Origin: Hofstenia miamia
Lineage: Eukaryota; Xenacoelomorpha; Acoela
Direction: 5' to 3'
Length of the DNA stretch: 64,000 nt
NCBI GenBank assembly: GCA_004352715.1
Contig: SCFE01000031.1
Coordinates: forward strand, 154,108 to 218,107
A model generated the notes under the pieces. The model worked only from the letters and a program-made list of their open reading frames with translations, was not told where the DNA came from and did no database searches. Positions 21,910-33,871 of this stretch are shown here, piece after piece. Position numbers and translations under genes: made by a program. The first letter of the stretch is position 1; each line of letters starts with the position of its first letter.

Positions 21910-23519
21910 AATTCAGAAATTTTCTTCTTTACTACAAGTTTACAAAATATATCATAAATCTATAAAATTTTATCATACGTTAGTACATTTCAAAAGTTAA
22001 CCATTCAGTGCAAAACCTCTAAATGCGAAAATCTTAAAATTTACGATTTCATAGATTGAACAATTGGCCGTAAGTTATAGAAGTACACATCACTAAAACA
22101 TGCCATATTCCATTGCCTAAAAGTAATCCTTCATCTAATAGTGTCTAACATCTTGAGTTTTGTAGGCAGCAAATATTTTGTAAACTAGTCTTAAAACATA
22201 TTAAGTGATCATATTTTAAAATTACCGAAATACAGTGAGAAATTAGCAAAAATAGCAGAAAAATGGTGCTTCCAAGCTAAAGCTTTTGGAAAATTTTATA
22301 GTATTTATATGTACTTGCGATTGCCTAAATAATATATACAGCACATATTTCCATATCTAAAACTGTCAGTGTAAAAATGTAATTTATTAACCCAAAGATA
22401 CTGTCTACTGTCAAAATCTTGGCGACCAATAAGTCGATTTTAAAATTCTTTCAAATATACAATAGAACTTACAGATTTAAATTCAAAAAATTTGTTCAAT
22501 TAGCTTTAGTATTGAAAAGCTTTTTCACATAGAAAATTTGGAATATATTTCATTGAAATTTTCCAAGCAATTACTGGGAAACTAGAAAAAAGCTTTTTAA
22601 TTGCAACCAAAAAAATGAGCAGTGTGTTTTCCTATTTTTGTCTCTGATTTAGCGCGCATATCAATTAACCACATTAAAGACTACAATCTTGATGCTATGT
22701 GTTGCGTTTAAGAAATTCGTTAAATGGTAAACGCAAAAAAAGTGTTTTACAATTTAATCACATTCAATTATTTTGTTGATATTAACTTGTTTATGTCATA
22801 AATTTGTCAGTTGCTTTAAATTAATTAATATTTTTTGGTCTACTCCTTCGCCGTACTCTAAATTCAATAAATGTAAAATTGGAACTTTGAAAAAATTTTT
22901 TCGTTCACACAAAACTTTAGATAATTAACATTTAGTGCTGAGCGGTTTCTTAAAAATGAGCTGAATTTCAGTTATTATGGGAAAAATTGTATCAAATCGA
23001 CGGACACGCGCATGTCATACGCTCACACCAGATCAAGGGTCTACTGGGCAATAAAATCGTCGGCTGAGCTTCTTTAAGTCTGGTCAGCTCGAGTTGCGGA
23101 GGCACTTTTTCAACTGAGTCAAGCTCAAGCAGTAGCTGCTATATCTACAAATCAATACATTTTTTGTTTGCTTAATCGAAACTGTGTATATGTTGTGCTT
23201 CTGCATTTTGCACTATGCTTATGATACACCCATTTTCCAACTTACGATTTTGCCGAATTATGCATTGCTTTAATCAGGGTCAACTGTTTCAAGAGGTCGC
23301 CGGTTCAGGTTTCTAACCATGCCCCTGCATCACCGGATTTCAATTTGTCAGAGGTTCGATGAAGTCCAAAATGAAAGAGGAAACAATTCTGTATTCTATA
23401 GTATTTCAAATCTTATAAATATTTATTCGTTCGTGAGTTGTGAACGCTTAATGTTTTTTTGAAGAAGCCAACAGAGATTCTAAAAAATTCACGAGTGGAA
23501 TTAGGGTTAAGATTTCAAA
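21910..23519. other. non-coding, no gene seen
   Basis: AT-rich sequence with a GC-richer patch at 23000-23110 containing 'gtcagctcgagttgcggagg' and 'actgagtcaagctcaagc', similar in style to the GGCTCG-type degenerate repeats elsewhere in the window. No supported ORF. Confidence 0.4.
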
Positions 23520-23540
23520 TTAATATAGCAATTGCAATAC

Positions 23541-23798
23541 CTCAACATCCGTGTGCTGTGATATTATCCAAAACTCTGCATTAGAAATATTACGAAGATT
23601 GGCAAACTGAATATGGTCGTCGTAATGCAGGAGTTCACATCTTTTTTTGCTTTTAAGATGACAAACTCCTCTGCAATTTTTCAAAATCATACATGGTACC
23701 AAGCACTGCCTGATTTTTTTAACATTTTCAACAATTTGCAATGGATTTGCAATATCAGGGCATTTTTCAATGGAGTTGCGCACGTAGTGATGTGAAAC
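23541..23798 (-). CDS. candidate exon with a PAN/apple-like cysteine pattern
   Basis: A minus-strand frame is open over 23520-23870. It contains 'NSIEKCPDI', 'IRQCLVPCMILKNCRGVC' and 'LKSKKRCELLHYDD', then 'NAEFWII'. The C-x3-C, C-x-G-V and R-C-E-L-L spacing is that of PAN/apple domains, which bind proteins or sugars in secreted and adhesive proteins. A donor 'gag/gtattg' at 23541/23540 follows in phase 0. That would match the phase-0 acceptor of the 58-nt exon at 18632, so one PAN-TSP1 gene is possible, with the retroelement in its intron. The acceptor is uncertain: either near 23799 or after 'aatag' next to an ATG at 23868-23870. The domain call rests on cysteine spacing only. Confidence 0.45.
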
Positions 23799-23879
23799 CT
23801 TTATTGGGTAATTATAGGCATGTAGGAAATCTTGAATATGCAGATACGTAAGCAACAGTCTTTGAAGCATCTATTTGTA

Positions 23880-25185
23880 GTGATTAAATCCATTTGTTTA
23901 CATTCAAATTATGCTACAAAGATTTTAAGAAGTTTTTAAACTTTAAATAATTAATTTTAATGAATTAGTAATATCTGTACATTGCGAATAATATCCAACA
24001 CCGACATCATAATGAAAATGGTTCTTATACACTGAAATGAGTTAAGTTATTAATTTGAGAGAGGTATGTAGGTTTATATATACGATGTGCCTATTTTTCT
24101 TTTGAAATGTGGTTATGCGGTTATTTGGTAACCAGAAAATTGCGGGGAAAGTTTCCCCGTAAGCAAAGTTGCTGCTGGAAGAGACATGGCAAAAAATTGT
24201 CAGAAAATATTTTCCAGAATCAAAGCTTCAAATTATGAAATTCGCTTTACACATTATCTATAGACAGCAGGCAGATGCTGCTGCTTCATGATGGAGTATA
24301 AGCTAATTGATGATAATTAACCTCTTCAATTACACAAATATGATATTGAAAATTTTGAATCCACTAAGTCACTATGTCTTTTTAAGGGAAAGTAACTTTT
24401 TAGTGAGAAAACACATTTTAACATCAGGACCTACAATTATCGCTGATGTGCGGTGGGTTTTAAGTAGCAATTCCAATCGATTAAATAGTAAGTATCTAGG
24501 ATTAATTTATTCAAAAAAACTTAATGTGCTTTCATCAATCTATAACAAAAATTAAATCAGAATGCAAGGAATTTGCAACTCACACAGAAGTAGAGCATAG
24601 TAAGGATTCTAAAGAATGGGCATATATCCAAATTGAGTATTGTCATCTTCCATCGCTTGGAAGTTTTGCACTTTTCAAAGCATCAAATGTTTCTTGTCAC
24701 TTTGATTATTGGACTTGAATAGCTAAGAAGTACCGATAATGTTTGCTCAACAGACTGCAACTCAAATAAATACAGTCACTACGGCGTCCACAATAGATGA
24801 CAACATTCCTGATTAGGAAAATTTATCATACAATTATCAATTTTGCTAACAAAGTATAGCTTCTCACATGAAAAACACATATTGCTTATGTTTAAATCCT
24901 AAATATGAGAAAATGATAAAATTTCATTCGATTTGATAAAGTGCTAGGGTAAGTGTAGGGAGTACGAGACCGTTAAGCTCATTTGCCTAGTAGGCATAAA
25001 CAGTAATACAGATAGATACACATTAATATATTTTGCCAATGTTTTAGCACATCGTTTTATGTATTTAGGAACCATAATAATGCTCAAAATTTTATATCAC
25101 TAGCTTTCATTCATTTGTTTTTTGAATGCACATAAATTATACCGTATAAATTTACAAATATAAATAGTACACAACTACAATTATT

Positions 25186-25188
<3 letters not shown>
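23880..25188. other. non-coding, no gene seen
   Basis: AT-rich. Two short overlapping + strand frames (24307-24555, 24524-24718) show no domain or splice support. Confidence 0.4.

Positions 25189-25218
<30 letters not shown>
25189..25218. repeat. (TA)n microsatellite
   Basis: Uninterrupted AT dinucleotide run. Confidence 0.9.
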
Positions 25219-25221
<3 letters not shown>

Positions 25222-25400
25222 GTTAAAATAAAATTTGTACAAATCAAGTGAAATTAATTAACAATTAATAAGACTAAGAATTCAAAAATTCACACATAAA
25301 ATTACACAAATACATATTTTCAAATAAAAAAACACTCTCAACATTTGTATTTTTCGCCAGATATTGTATTTTTTTGAGACTTCATAGTTATATTGGTCTG

Positions 25401-25560
25401 CTAGAAAGTTGTGCTTAAGCATTTTTTAAACGTTTGTATATTTTCTGCAGCTCTTATTTCTGATAGTAATTTATTCCACCATCTAATCGTAGATTGTTTA
25501 CTTGATTCGATAATAGGCTTAATGGCCTGTGTAGGGTAATGCCAAATCGCTTCATCTTCA
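25401..25560 (-). pseudogene. C-terminal remnant of a non-LTR retrotransposon ORF2 (CR1/Jockey-like)
   Basis: The minus-strand frame reads 'EAIWHYPTQAIKPIIE', then 'SSKQSTIRWWNKLLSEIRAA', then 'ENIQTFKKCLSTTF', and TAG at 25401-25403. A basic segment, then I-R-x-W-N-x-L with S-E-I, then x-x-x-F-K-x-x-L at the very end is the typical C-terminus of CR1/Jockey-type ORF2 proteins after the RT domain. Only about 52 codons survive before an upstream stop. Confidence 0.55.
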
Positions 25561-26379
25561 ACCTAAATTTCAGAGAGCTGCTATGTAAAATACACTTTAT
25601 TAGAAATACAAATACTGTAATGAAGTCTTTCTTCCGAAATATTCGGGTTTCACCAAAGTAAAAATCAGTTAAAATTTAAAAAAAACAATTAAATAACATT
25701 TATAATCAAATAAAATTTATTAAAATTTAAATATCAGTCAATGTGCAGTCAGCTATCCTAACTGAATTTTTCTAATGAGATTTTCAAAAAAACTTAACAT
25801 AAATTTCTTTAATGTCCTTGTGAATATTTCCACTTTACAAGAATGCAATTGATTTCTAAAATTAAGATATTTTCAGTTACAGACATTGAAATGAAGTTAT
25901 TAACTTGATTCGCAATCGTATTCTTCTTAAAGATGTTATCTGACTTGAAAAGTTGACAGCAAATTTATAAAATTTGTTTAGAAGATATGCTTTCACTGTC
26001 ACTCTCGAGTTGTTATTATTTAGCTATTCGTCTAATATATGAAGATATTTATTGCCTTCCCTGTCATTCTTCCTTGCCTATTCCAAGAAGATTTCTTTTT
26101 GTTTCCACCCCATTCACTGCTAGTTGTGAACATACCTGCTTTGATCTTACTTTGTTTCTTCATTGTTGTCTACTACTTAAGAATTAAGAAATTCATTCCC
26201 CAGTGTAACAGAATTGTAACCGTGCCCTGATCTCAAGCCAAGGCCCTTTAAACAATTGCCTAAGCCAAGCCCGGGCGTTGCAATTGGTAAAATTCAGGCA
26301 CACAACCATTATTAGACTTTTTGTAACTAAATTAAAGTTATTGACGCATGCCAGTAGTATAGATCCGAGTCCTTCCCGT

Positions 26380-27980
26380 GTCACTTTTTTCTGATTGGTC
26401 GAGAGGTGGAGTCTAGCCCGTGTCACTTTTTCTGAGTAAAGGCCGAGTCCATGAGGTGCCACTTTTTTCTGATTAGTCGAGAGGTGGGGGGAAGGAGGTG
26501 CCACTTTTTTCTGATTGGTCGAGAGGGTTGGCCTTTGACCTGAGACGCCGTGGATATCGACGGAGGTGTTTTACTGACGTCATGCATGTACATTTACTAG
26601 TTTTTGTGTTATTTATGTGGTCTAATTTAGTTTGCATTTTTTTACTTTTTTAGTTTTACTTTCCCACATTACCTTACATTTTTTTTTTACTCTCCCACAT
26701 TACCTTACATTTTTTTAGTTTTTACTTTCCCACATTACCTTACATTACATTTTTTACTTTCACACATTACCTTACATTNNNNNNNNNNNNNNNNNNNNNN
26801 NNNNNNNNNNNNNNNNNNNNNNNNNNNNNNNNNNNNNNNNNNNNNNNNNNNNNNNNNNNNNNNNNNNNNNNNNNNNNNNNNNNNNNNNNNNNNNNNNNNN
26901 NNNNNNNNNNNNNNNNNNNNNNNNNNNNNNNNNNNNNNNNNNNNNNNNNNNNNNNNNNNNNNNNNNNNNNNNNNNNNNNNNNNNNNNNNNNNNNNNNNNN
27001 NNNNNNNNNNNNNNNNNNNNNNNNNNNNNNNNNNNNNNNNNNNNNNNNNNNNNNNNNNNNNNNNNNNNNNNNNNNNNNNNNNNNNNNNNNNNNNNNNNNN
27101 NNNNNNNNNNNNNNNNNNNNNNNNNNNNNNNNNNNNNNNNNNNNNNNNNNNNNNNNNNNNNNNNNNNNNNNNNNNNNNNNNNNNNNNNNNNNNNNNNNNN
27201 NNNNNNNNNNNNNNNNNNNNNNNNNNNNNNNNNNNNNNNNNNNNNNNNNNNNNNNNNNNNNNNNNNNNNNNNNNNNNNNNNNNNNNNNNNNNNNNNNNNN
27301 NNNNNNNNNNNNNNNNNNNNNNNNNNNNNNNNNNNNNNNNNNNNNNNNNNNNNNNNNNNNNNNNNNNNNNNNNNNNNNNNNNNNNNNNNNNNNNNNNNNN
27401 NNNNNNNNNNNNNNNNNNNNNNNNNNNNNNNNNNNNNNNNNNNNNNNNNNNNNNNNNNNNNNNNNNNNNNNNNNNNNNNNNNNNNNNNNNNNNNNNNNNN
27501 NNNNNNNNNNNNNNNNNNNNNNNNNNNNNNNNNNNNNNNNNNNNNNNNNNNNNNNNNNNNNNNNNNNNNNNNNNNNNNNNNNNNNNNNNNNNNNNNNNNN
27601 NNNNNNNNNNNNNNNNNNNNNNNNNNNNNNNNNNNNNNNNNNNNNNNNNNNNNNNNNNNNNNNNNNNNNNNNNNNNNNNNNNNNNNNNNNNNNNNNNNNN
27701 NNNNNNNNNNNNNNNNNNNNNNNNNNNNNNNNNNNNNNNNNNNNNNNNNNNNNNNNNNNNNNNNNNNNNNNNNNNNNNGTAATGTGGGAAAGTAAAACTA
27801 AAAAAGTAAAAAAATGTAAACTAAATTAGACCACATAAATAACACAAAACTAGTAAATGTACATGCATGACGTCAGTAAAACACCTCCGTCGATATCCAC
27901 GGCGTCTCAGGTCAAAGGCCAACCGTCTCGACCAATCAGAAAAAAGTGACACCTCATGGACTCGGCCTTTACTACTCATT
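26380..27980. mobile_element. foldback-type inverted repeat with a 1000-N gap at its centre
   Basis: The right arm (27779-27980) is the reverse complement of the left arm: 'ggcctttgacctgagacgcc', 'gtggatatcgacggaggtgt', 'tactgacgtcatgcatgtac' and 'ttatgtggtctaatttagtt' all recur inverted. The outer left arm repeats a 'ccacttttttctgattggtc' unit about four times. The inner left arm repeats 'actttcccacattaccttac' about four times up to the gap. Ns run 26779-27778, exactly 1000, a conventional unknown-size gap. Long arms made of internal repeats are typical of foldback elements. Apparent ORFs here come from the repeats. Confidence 0.8.
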
Positions 27981-28198
27981 CCTTTACTAAAACAGTTTTT
28001 GAGATAATTGCAATTTTCTTAGTCGTGGATTTACTTTTTAATGTATAATTAGTCAATTAAATATATTAGTTGATATAATATTGCAATGTAAGACAACGAC
28101 TGGATATTTATTAATACAATTTTGAACAATTCTAGGCCCATTGTTCAGAAATGATATGCTCGGGCACGAGCCCAAACCCAGCCTTGGAACGGCCCGGC

Positions 28199-28448
28199 TC
28201 AGTTACAGCTCGGCAGTGTAACCCTATTGACAACAAAACTCTCTATCTTTAGATTCTGTTCTTTTCGCTTGCCTCTCGCTGATGATCTATCCTCGCTCAT
28301 TTCTCCATAAAGATGAGCATATCGCCATATTTTTAAATTTGGCATGCATTTGGCATCCATAACAGCCATTAAAATTTTTTCTCCCATACCATTATGACAA
28401 TAATAATAGAGTACATAATCTGATGGTACGTTACCATATTTGGAACAT
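28199..28448 (-). CDS. candidate terminal exon, unrecognised cysteine-containing protein
   Basis: On the minus strand 'tccattag' precedes A TGT TCC, giving C-S-K-Y-G-N-V-P-S-D-Y-V-L-Y-Y-Y-C-H-N-G, then 'MGEKILMAVMDAKCMPNL', 'WRYAHLYGEMSEDRSS', and a basic 'ARGKRKEQ', to TGA at 28199. The composition is unlike random AT-rich frames here, and three Cys are spaced as in a small secreted module. A donor-like 'gtatggg' directly after C-H-N-G offers a shorter alternative exon. No family recognised. It lies upstream of the PAN-like exon on the same strand but has its own stop, so it may belong to another gene or be spurious. Confidence 0.25.
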
Positions 28449-29297
28449 CTAATGGAATTTACTATTATAAGATATTTACATTTAACTATGTAAAAGCAAA
28501 ACTTATTTGAAAAACAAAAGTGGATTTCAATATCTATACTATACAATACACACAAATATTTTATTGCAACTGGAAATTTAACATTAGTTATAAATTTTGA
28601 ATGTACATTATTTATTGTCTCTGCTAAATTTTGCAGAGGATGGCATGAACACCGAAATATCTATAGCCTTGTTTTTCAATGTATGCATGAAGAAGAGCTT
28701 ATTCTGATCTCTCAGTTGTCTGTGCCTATGCTGTCAACTTTGTAGAATTTAATAACATTATATTGTGATAACATTTGAAAAGTATGTATGAACCTGTACA
28801 AGTTGGTTTTTGATACAATGTGGTGGAAATGTCCGTCTCACAACAAGTTCTACTTTACATAAATTTGCAACACATCCCCTGAAGAGTAGTTTTCATCAAA
28901 ACTATTTGATGCAGTTTCGTTATTGTGAATTGCTATTTTGTCATTTCCATTATCTAAAAAGATTGAATGCAGTAGTGAGCACTTCATCCTAATGGCCTTT
29001 TTCATAAATCAATTTTTGTTTGCAATTACAGGAATACTGAAAACAATGTCAATATACTCGTTATTTAAATATCAAAGCCGCACTACATAGTGAACAGTGG
29101 TATATTCTGAAAGAATATGAGAAGAAAGTCCTCATTCCGGTTTCCAACATTAAATTTCTTAGAGTGCAAATTACTTTGCAATAAATTATAAAATATAAGA
29201 ACTTTCGAGAATAAACAACATTTTAACATAAAATTTTTGCAATATTTTGAGGTTCAGTTAAAATAGATTGTGTATTTGCTTAACTGAATTTTTATTA

Positions 29298-30722
29298 GAT
29301 TAGTTTTTTTCAATAAAGTTTCTTTTGCAGTCAATAGTCTTCGTTGCATTCAATTAAGTCGATTTGAATAAAATGAAGCTTCTGTTGTTTTCAAGAAAGT
29401 CTTTGTTGCATTAAGAAAAAAATTCTTTGTATATGAACTAGCAAAAATTACCCTTTATTTGATCTTCGAAAAATCTTTAAAAATGAAAAAAATATAAAAA
29501 ATTGTTTACACGAAATATTTTTTTGCAACAAAAGTCAATTTGACTGCTGGAAGAGCTAAGAGTATGTAAGAAGTAGCAATATACAGTATATTCAAATTTT
29601 ATTATTTTCAAAAACTACTTCAAAAATTTCCTGTGTGCTGCAAGAGTTGCTGATGGAGAACAACACAGTATTACTCAACAAATATTTCAACAGTTGGGAG
29701 TAATGCTTCAAAAATGGAATGCAACTCTAATTCTATCACGTTATAAAAATGAGTAAATGATCTATTAAGTCTATGAAGATGAGTCCTTGTAATTTAAATC
29801 ATCTTTGATGCGTGCACTTTCAGCAAATCGTAGAATATTTTACTTAAATTCATCATATTGTACATATTAGCAATGCCTTTTTTATTGATTTTTTAATTAT
29901 TGTAATATTGATTAAGAAATAATAGTTACTTATAAAAAAATAAAAAAACTAAGAAATAGAACCTATTTCTTTCATGTGAAAAAAGTTTTCCATCATTGCA
30001 CAAATTGTACCATTGGAAATCCGTATACGCCATTGAACTTTCAATGTAGACAGAAGTATATCAACAGTAGCAGCGATGAATAACACACCAATGTTGTATA
30101 CAAGAAACATTGCAGCCCTGTGATTTTCAAATTAGTTTGAAGGAAATTAAATATTATCGATCCTATTTGTATTCTAAACAATGATAGGATACACTATGGT
30201 GGCTACCTAATGGGAGGGTTTTATTCATTTCTACTTGCATTTCAACTGTCCATTCCTAAACCCTAGAAGAAATGTCTATATTTAGAGTTGATTGAGAATT
30301 GTTTTGCAAAATGGAAGAAATACGTAATTAGATAATGATCATCAAATAAATTTCAATTCAAAAATAGCTTTGGTTTCATTATATCTGAAGATTGTGAAGG
30401 ATATCATAGAAATATGTTTATGTAGTTGGATAAATCAGCAAACAGGAAGGCAATCAATAATTAAAGGCTGCTTCATTAATTCATATTTGGAATAGATTTT
30501 TTGAACAAAACGACAAAAAACGTTTTATATTTTGTGCACAAAATTTATAAACAATTGTGTTTTCATTTTACAGATTTTTTCGAGATAAAATAAAGGGTAT
30601 ATTTTTTTAGCTACATAAAAACTTTTTTGAATGCAACAGAGACTTCATTGAATTCAAATCGACTTAATTCAATTCAGCAAAAACCATTGACTGCAACAGA
30701 CTTTATGAAGAAAAATTACTGT
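29298..30722. mobile_element. 1.4-kb element with ~220-bp imperfect terminal inverted repeats
   Basis: The left arm 'gcagtcaatagtcttcgttg', 'attaagtcgatttgaata' and 'taccctttatttgatctt' (29298-29520) recurs inverted in the right arm (about 30495-30722): 'gacttcattgaattcaaatcg', 'ccattgactgcaacag', 'gataaaataaagggtat'. Identity is roughly 75-80% by eye. The arm tips contain a ~22-bp motif built on 'tgttgcattcaa' repeated several times. A 53-codon minus-strand frame lies inside. The target duplication could not be fixed. Superfamily unassigned. Confidence 0.65.
29949..30110 (-). CDS. short hydrophobic ORF inside the inverted-repeat element
   Basis: On the minus strand ATG at 30110 opens 53 codons: 'MFLVYNIGVLFIAATVDILL', then 'STLKVQWRIRI', then 'ICAMMENFFHMKEIGS', to TAG. 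The first 20 residues would form a membrane segment followed by a basic cytosolic-type turn. A 'tcacag' acceptor precedes it, so it could be an exon. I recognise no family. It could be chance in AT-rich DNA. Confidence 0.2.
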   Translation of the reverse strand: MFLVYNIGVLFIAATVDILLSTLKVQWRIRISNGTICAMMENFFHMKEIGSIS

Positions 30723-32129
30723 ATATTGTGAGCCAGATGACAAAGCATTTAATTTTTTACTTGATATTTAACCCAGTTCTTCATGACATTCCCAATCTCT
30801 TCACCAGGAATCTTTTGTTAAATCAAAACCATATTTCAGTCTGGTGTGTATTGGCTCATGAAAATGTGTTAAAATAATCAGTAAACCTCCGCCATTTTGA
30901 AATAGCAAAAATAAATTTTATATTACCAACAAAGTATCGAATTTCCAATCAAGAATTATAAAATATAATTTCTGCATGCATTTACGACTCCATATTCACA
31001 AGTGTCAACAGATGTTCAGAGACTACACGTTATGTCTGATTAGAGAACATATGTAATGGGACTACACCAATGAGAGTAATTACGAAAGGAGTTAAATCAA
31101 AATACAATTCAATAAATTGTCATCTTCAGCAATTTTTGAAAGGAAAATATAATTAAATTATCAAACCTTTATTAAGTTAAGGTCTTTTTATATGAGTTTG
31201 AATTAATGTTACATAATGTGATTCGGTTGACTTTAAAGTAGATTGATCTTGATTTGCATATTAAACTGAAAATTCACATTGTTAAAGTTCTTCGAGTGAT
31301 TTATAATGGTTGTTGAAGTTCTATGTCGAGATTCTTCTGCATAGCAGTCATGTGTTGGTAAATAAAGTTGAGAAACAATTATATTTATTTTCTATACCTA
31401 CACCTAAGTTTGAAGAACACCTTTTATGTGTATATTTTCATTTTGTTTAACTTGCTTTGCATATTTTTAAAAAGAAATATTAGTAAATTGTGTGTGATAC
31501 TGCACATTGTAACATGTTGTTAACTAACAAGCGGAAAGAAGACAATCACTATTGTGAGAAAATGGCTTAGCATTATTTTGTTGTAATTTATTAAGAATAT
31601 AACTTCACATCATATTGCAATTGTGCTTAAATTTTCTCAACAAAAATATAAATGTATTCATTTTCTTACATTCTTGAGAAAGTATGTTCTTTTGACAATA
31701 ATTTTAATAAAATAGAATCCATTCGAAATGCAATATTTTCAAGTCTATTTCGTATTCAGATTATATGTAACCAAGATTTCCCTAAAAGAGCTATCAAATG
31801 TCAATCATGGATCTAAATCAACTTTCAGTATGAAACAAAGGATCCAATAACCTCGGTAATGAAGTGTTTCTCAATGTTATTACTATATTGTTTATTGCTT
31901 ACTCTTTTTTTATTATCGTAATAGCTTGATAAAGCAAATGCACTGTATGCTAAGGTTATAATTTTTTGAATTATTTATGCAGTTGTGATTAATAATTTAA
32001 TTAACAGTTGTACTTCAATTTTCCACTCGATGCTTAGTTTCACTTTGTGAAAACGGAAGGTTTCAGCAAATGTACACAATAGTAGAAGATTGACAACGAC
32101 ATCAGTTAAAACAAAATAACAAAATAGTG
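30723..32129. other. intergenic region downstream of ERR, no gene seen
   Basis: AT-rich with no supported ORF, RNA gene or repeat structure. Confidence 0.4.
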
Positions 32130-32135
32130 TTTATT
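32130..32135 (-). promoter_or_regulatory. poly(A) signal AATAAA of the ERR gene (minus strand)
   Basis: First AATAAA (TTTATT on +) after the ERR stop, giving a 3' UTR of about 350 nt. It is followed on the minus strand by a GT-rich 'gatgtcgttgtc'-type stretch. Confidence 0.45.
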
Positions 32136-32482
32136 AGAATATAAAACAACAAATTGTTGAATAGCATAAAAGACAATTTAAAGAACAAAATATCCTATGT
32201 GAAGAAACATCAAAAACGCCTGAGAAACTCTTAGAGAGTGTGTGGTGATTAGGGAATTAGAACATTCCAAGATCTACCTCTAACTACATAGTTTGGAAGG
32301 ATCTACAAACTAACGAAGAAGACCCGTGTTAATTTGTAAAAGGATACAAAATTGTAAATGAACATGTACCACTAAATTTCATTTTAAATTCTAAATGCGT
32401 GTTTTGATATTATGAAATATACACTAAATGTAACCTAACTTGATCCAGAGTAAATACTCGTAGCCCGGAAGATTGTTAAATA

Positions 32483-32727
32483 CTAGATTTTCGTCTCTAG
32501 CATCTCTAGGAAGAGACGGTCGAAAGGAATTCGGCCAGCAAGGCGTAAGGAGTCTAAATAAGTGATACACCTGGCTGATATTTGGCGAAGGAGTGGCAAG
32601 CACATTAGGATTCTTGTCAATCTACGAGAATCCGAAGGATGGTTCACAGTCAAATAGTCGTAGAGGGAATCTTGCATAATGTCTTGAAGTTTCTGTACAC
32701 TAACGGGATCTTCTAAATGAATGGCGT
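32483..32727 (-). CDS. ERR: ERR exon: end of the ligand-binding domain with AF-2 helix and stop
   Basis: On the minus strand an acceptor 'tttattttttag' precedes AC GCC ATT. With the final G of the previous exon this makes Asp: (D)AIHLEDPVSVQKLQDIM. It continues 'RILMCLPLLRQISARCI', then 'PFDRLFLEMLETKI' and TAG at 32483-32485. L-P-L-L-R-Q and the C-terminal L-F-L-E-M-L-E are hallmarks of estrogen-related receptors. The last is the AF-2 helix (H12) that docks coactivators, and ERR proteins end within a few residues of it, as here. 245 nt, phase 1 at its start. Residues 'YLTVNHPSDSRRLTRI' form the H9-H10 loop. Closest alternatives would be other NR3 receptors; the ending favours ERR clearly. 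Confidence 0.93.
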
Positions 32728-33686
32728 CTAAAAAATAAATGCATTAAAAAAATTAAAGACATATTTGTATTAATATAATGTATGAATTTAGATTAATATT
32801 CATAAAATGAGCTTAAAAGGAATTCGCACATTGAAATAAGCAATCAGTTGTTTTCTAAGGAAGGCGATAAAGTTTTATAATCGAATAACAACTTGAAATA
32901 TTCTGAAGGCCAAAAATGTTGTCAAAATGTTAAAAAAGATCATTCAGATCTCTCGATCTTCCGTTTGTAAGAAAACGCAAAATCCAGTAAATATTTTAAA
33001 GCAATGCAGCTGGATATTATGACTACTTAATGATATGAACAGTGTGATCGGTGATTCCAAAAGCTAATTTTTGAACTTCTTATGAGGGCCAAAACATCTC
33101 TCAGAATCAAATACAATTTTACTTTGCATTCGTTTTCGAAGCTTAAAATCAAAACGAGTCAGTTTAATAATTGCGTGAGAATCTAGTTATATATCATCTT
33201 CTTCATGTACATGTACAGATCATCTCAAAGAAATTCATTTAGTATACAATCATTTTGATAAATTATTTTAATTTTTCTCTAAGTGCATATTTTATTTAAG
33301 TGTCTATTGAAGCCTGACAATATAAAATTCCCCTATTAATTAAACAATGTGTTATTGATAGAAAATATAATAAATGTTGATGAAAGCGCGGCAACGTGAA
33401 ATCTGTCAAATGCAGATACAAAGGCATCACGGGAATTGAACAGAACGTTGTTGTGTAAAATTAATTTGTATTTCACCCTAACTGGAAAACAATCTAATTT
33501 ATGAGGAAATTGCTAGGGAACAAAGCACTGACGACATACATTCCAAATGAAATTGTGTACAGTGGCTTTTGATGAGTATAGATTAATGCAAAAACACGCA
33601 CAAAATGTCTGTGACCTCAAAGAAGAAAAACAAGCATTGAATGCCTCCAGCAAAAAGCCTATAAAATGATTTGACTGTAAATTGTT

Positions 33687-33871
33687 ATATATATATNNNN
33701 NNNNNNNNNNNNNNNNNNNNNNNNNNNNNNNNNNNNNNNNNNNNNNNNNNNNNNNNNNNNNNNNNNNNNNNNNNNNNNNNNNNNNNNNNNNNNNNNNNNN
33801 NNNNNNNNNNNNNNNNNNNNNNNNNNNNNNNNNNNNNNNNNNNNNNNNNNNNNNNNTATATATATATATAT
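33687..33871. repeat. (TA)n microsatellite with a 160-N gap (33697-33856) in an ERR intron
   Basis: TA repeats on both sides of the N run. Confidence 0.9.

Noticed and set aside
23280-23340. tRNA B-box-like 'ccggttcaggtttctaacc'
   Set aside because: Does not match GGTTCGANNCC and has no A-box or cloverleaf; not a tRNA or clear SINE.
26193-26504. 103-codon frame with repeated HLSTNQKKV
   Set aside because: Arises from the TGATTGGTC repeat units of the foldback arm.
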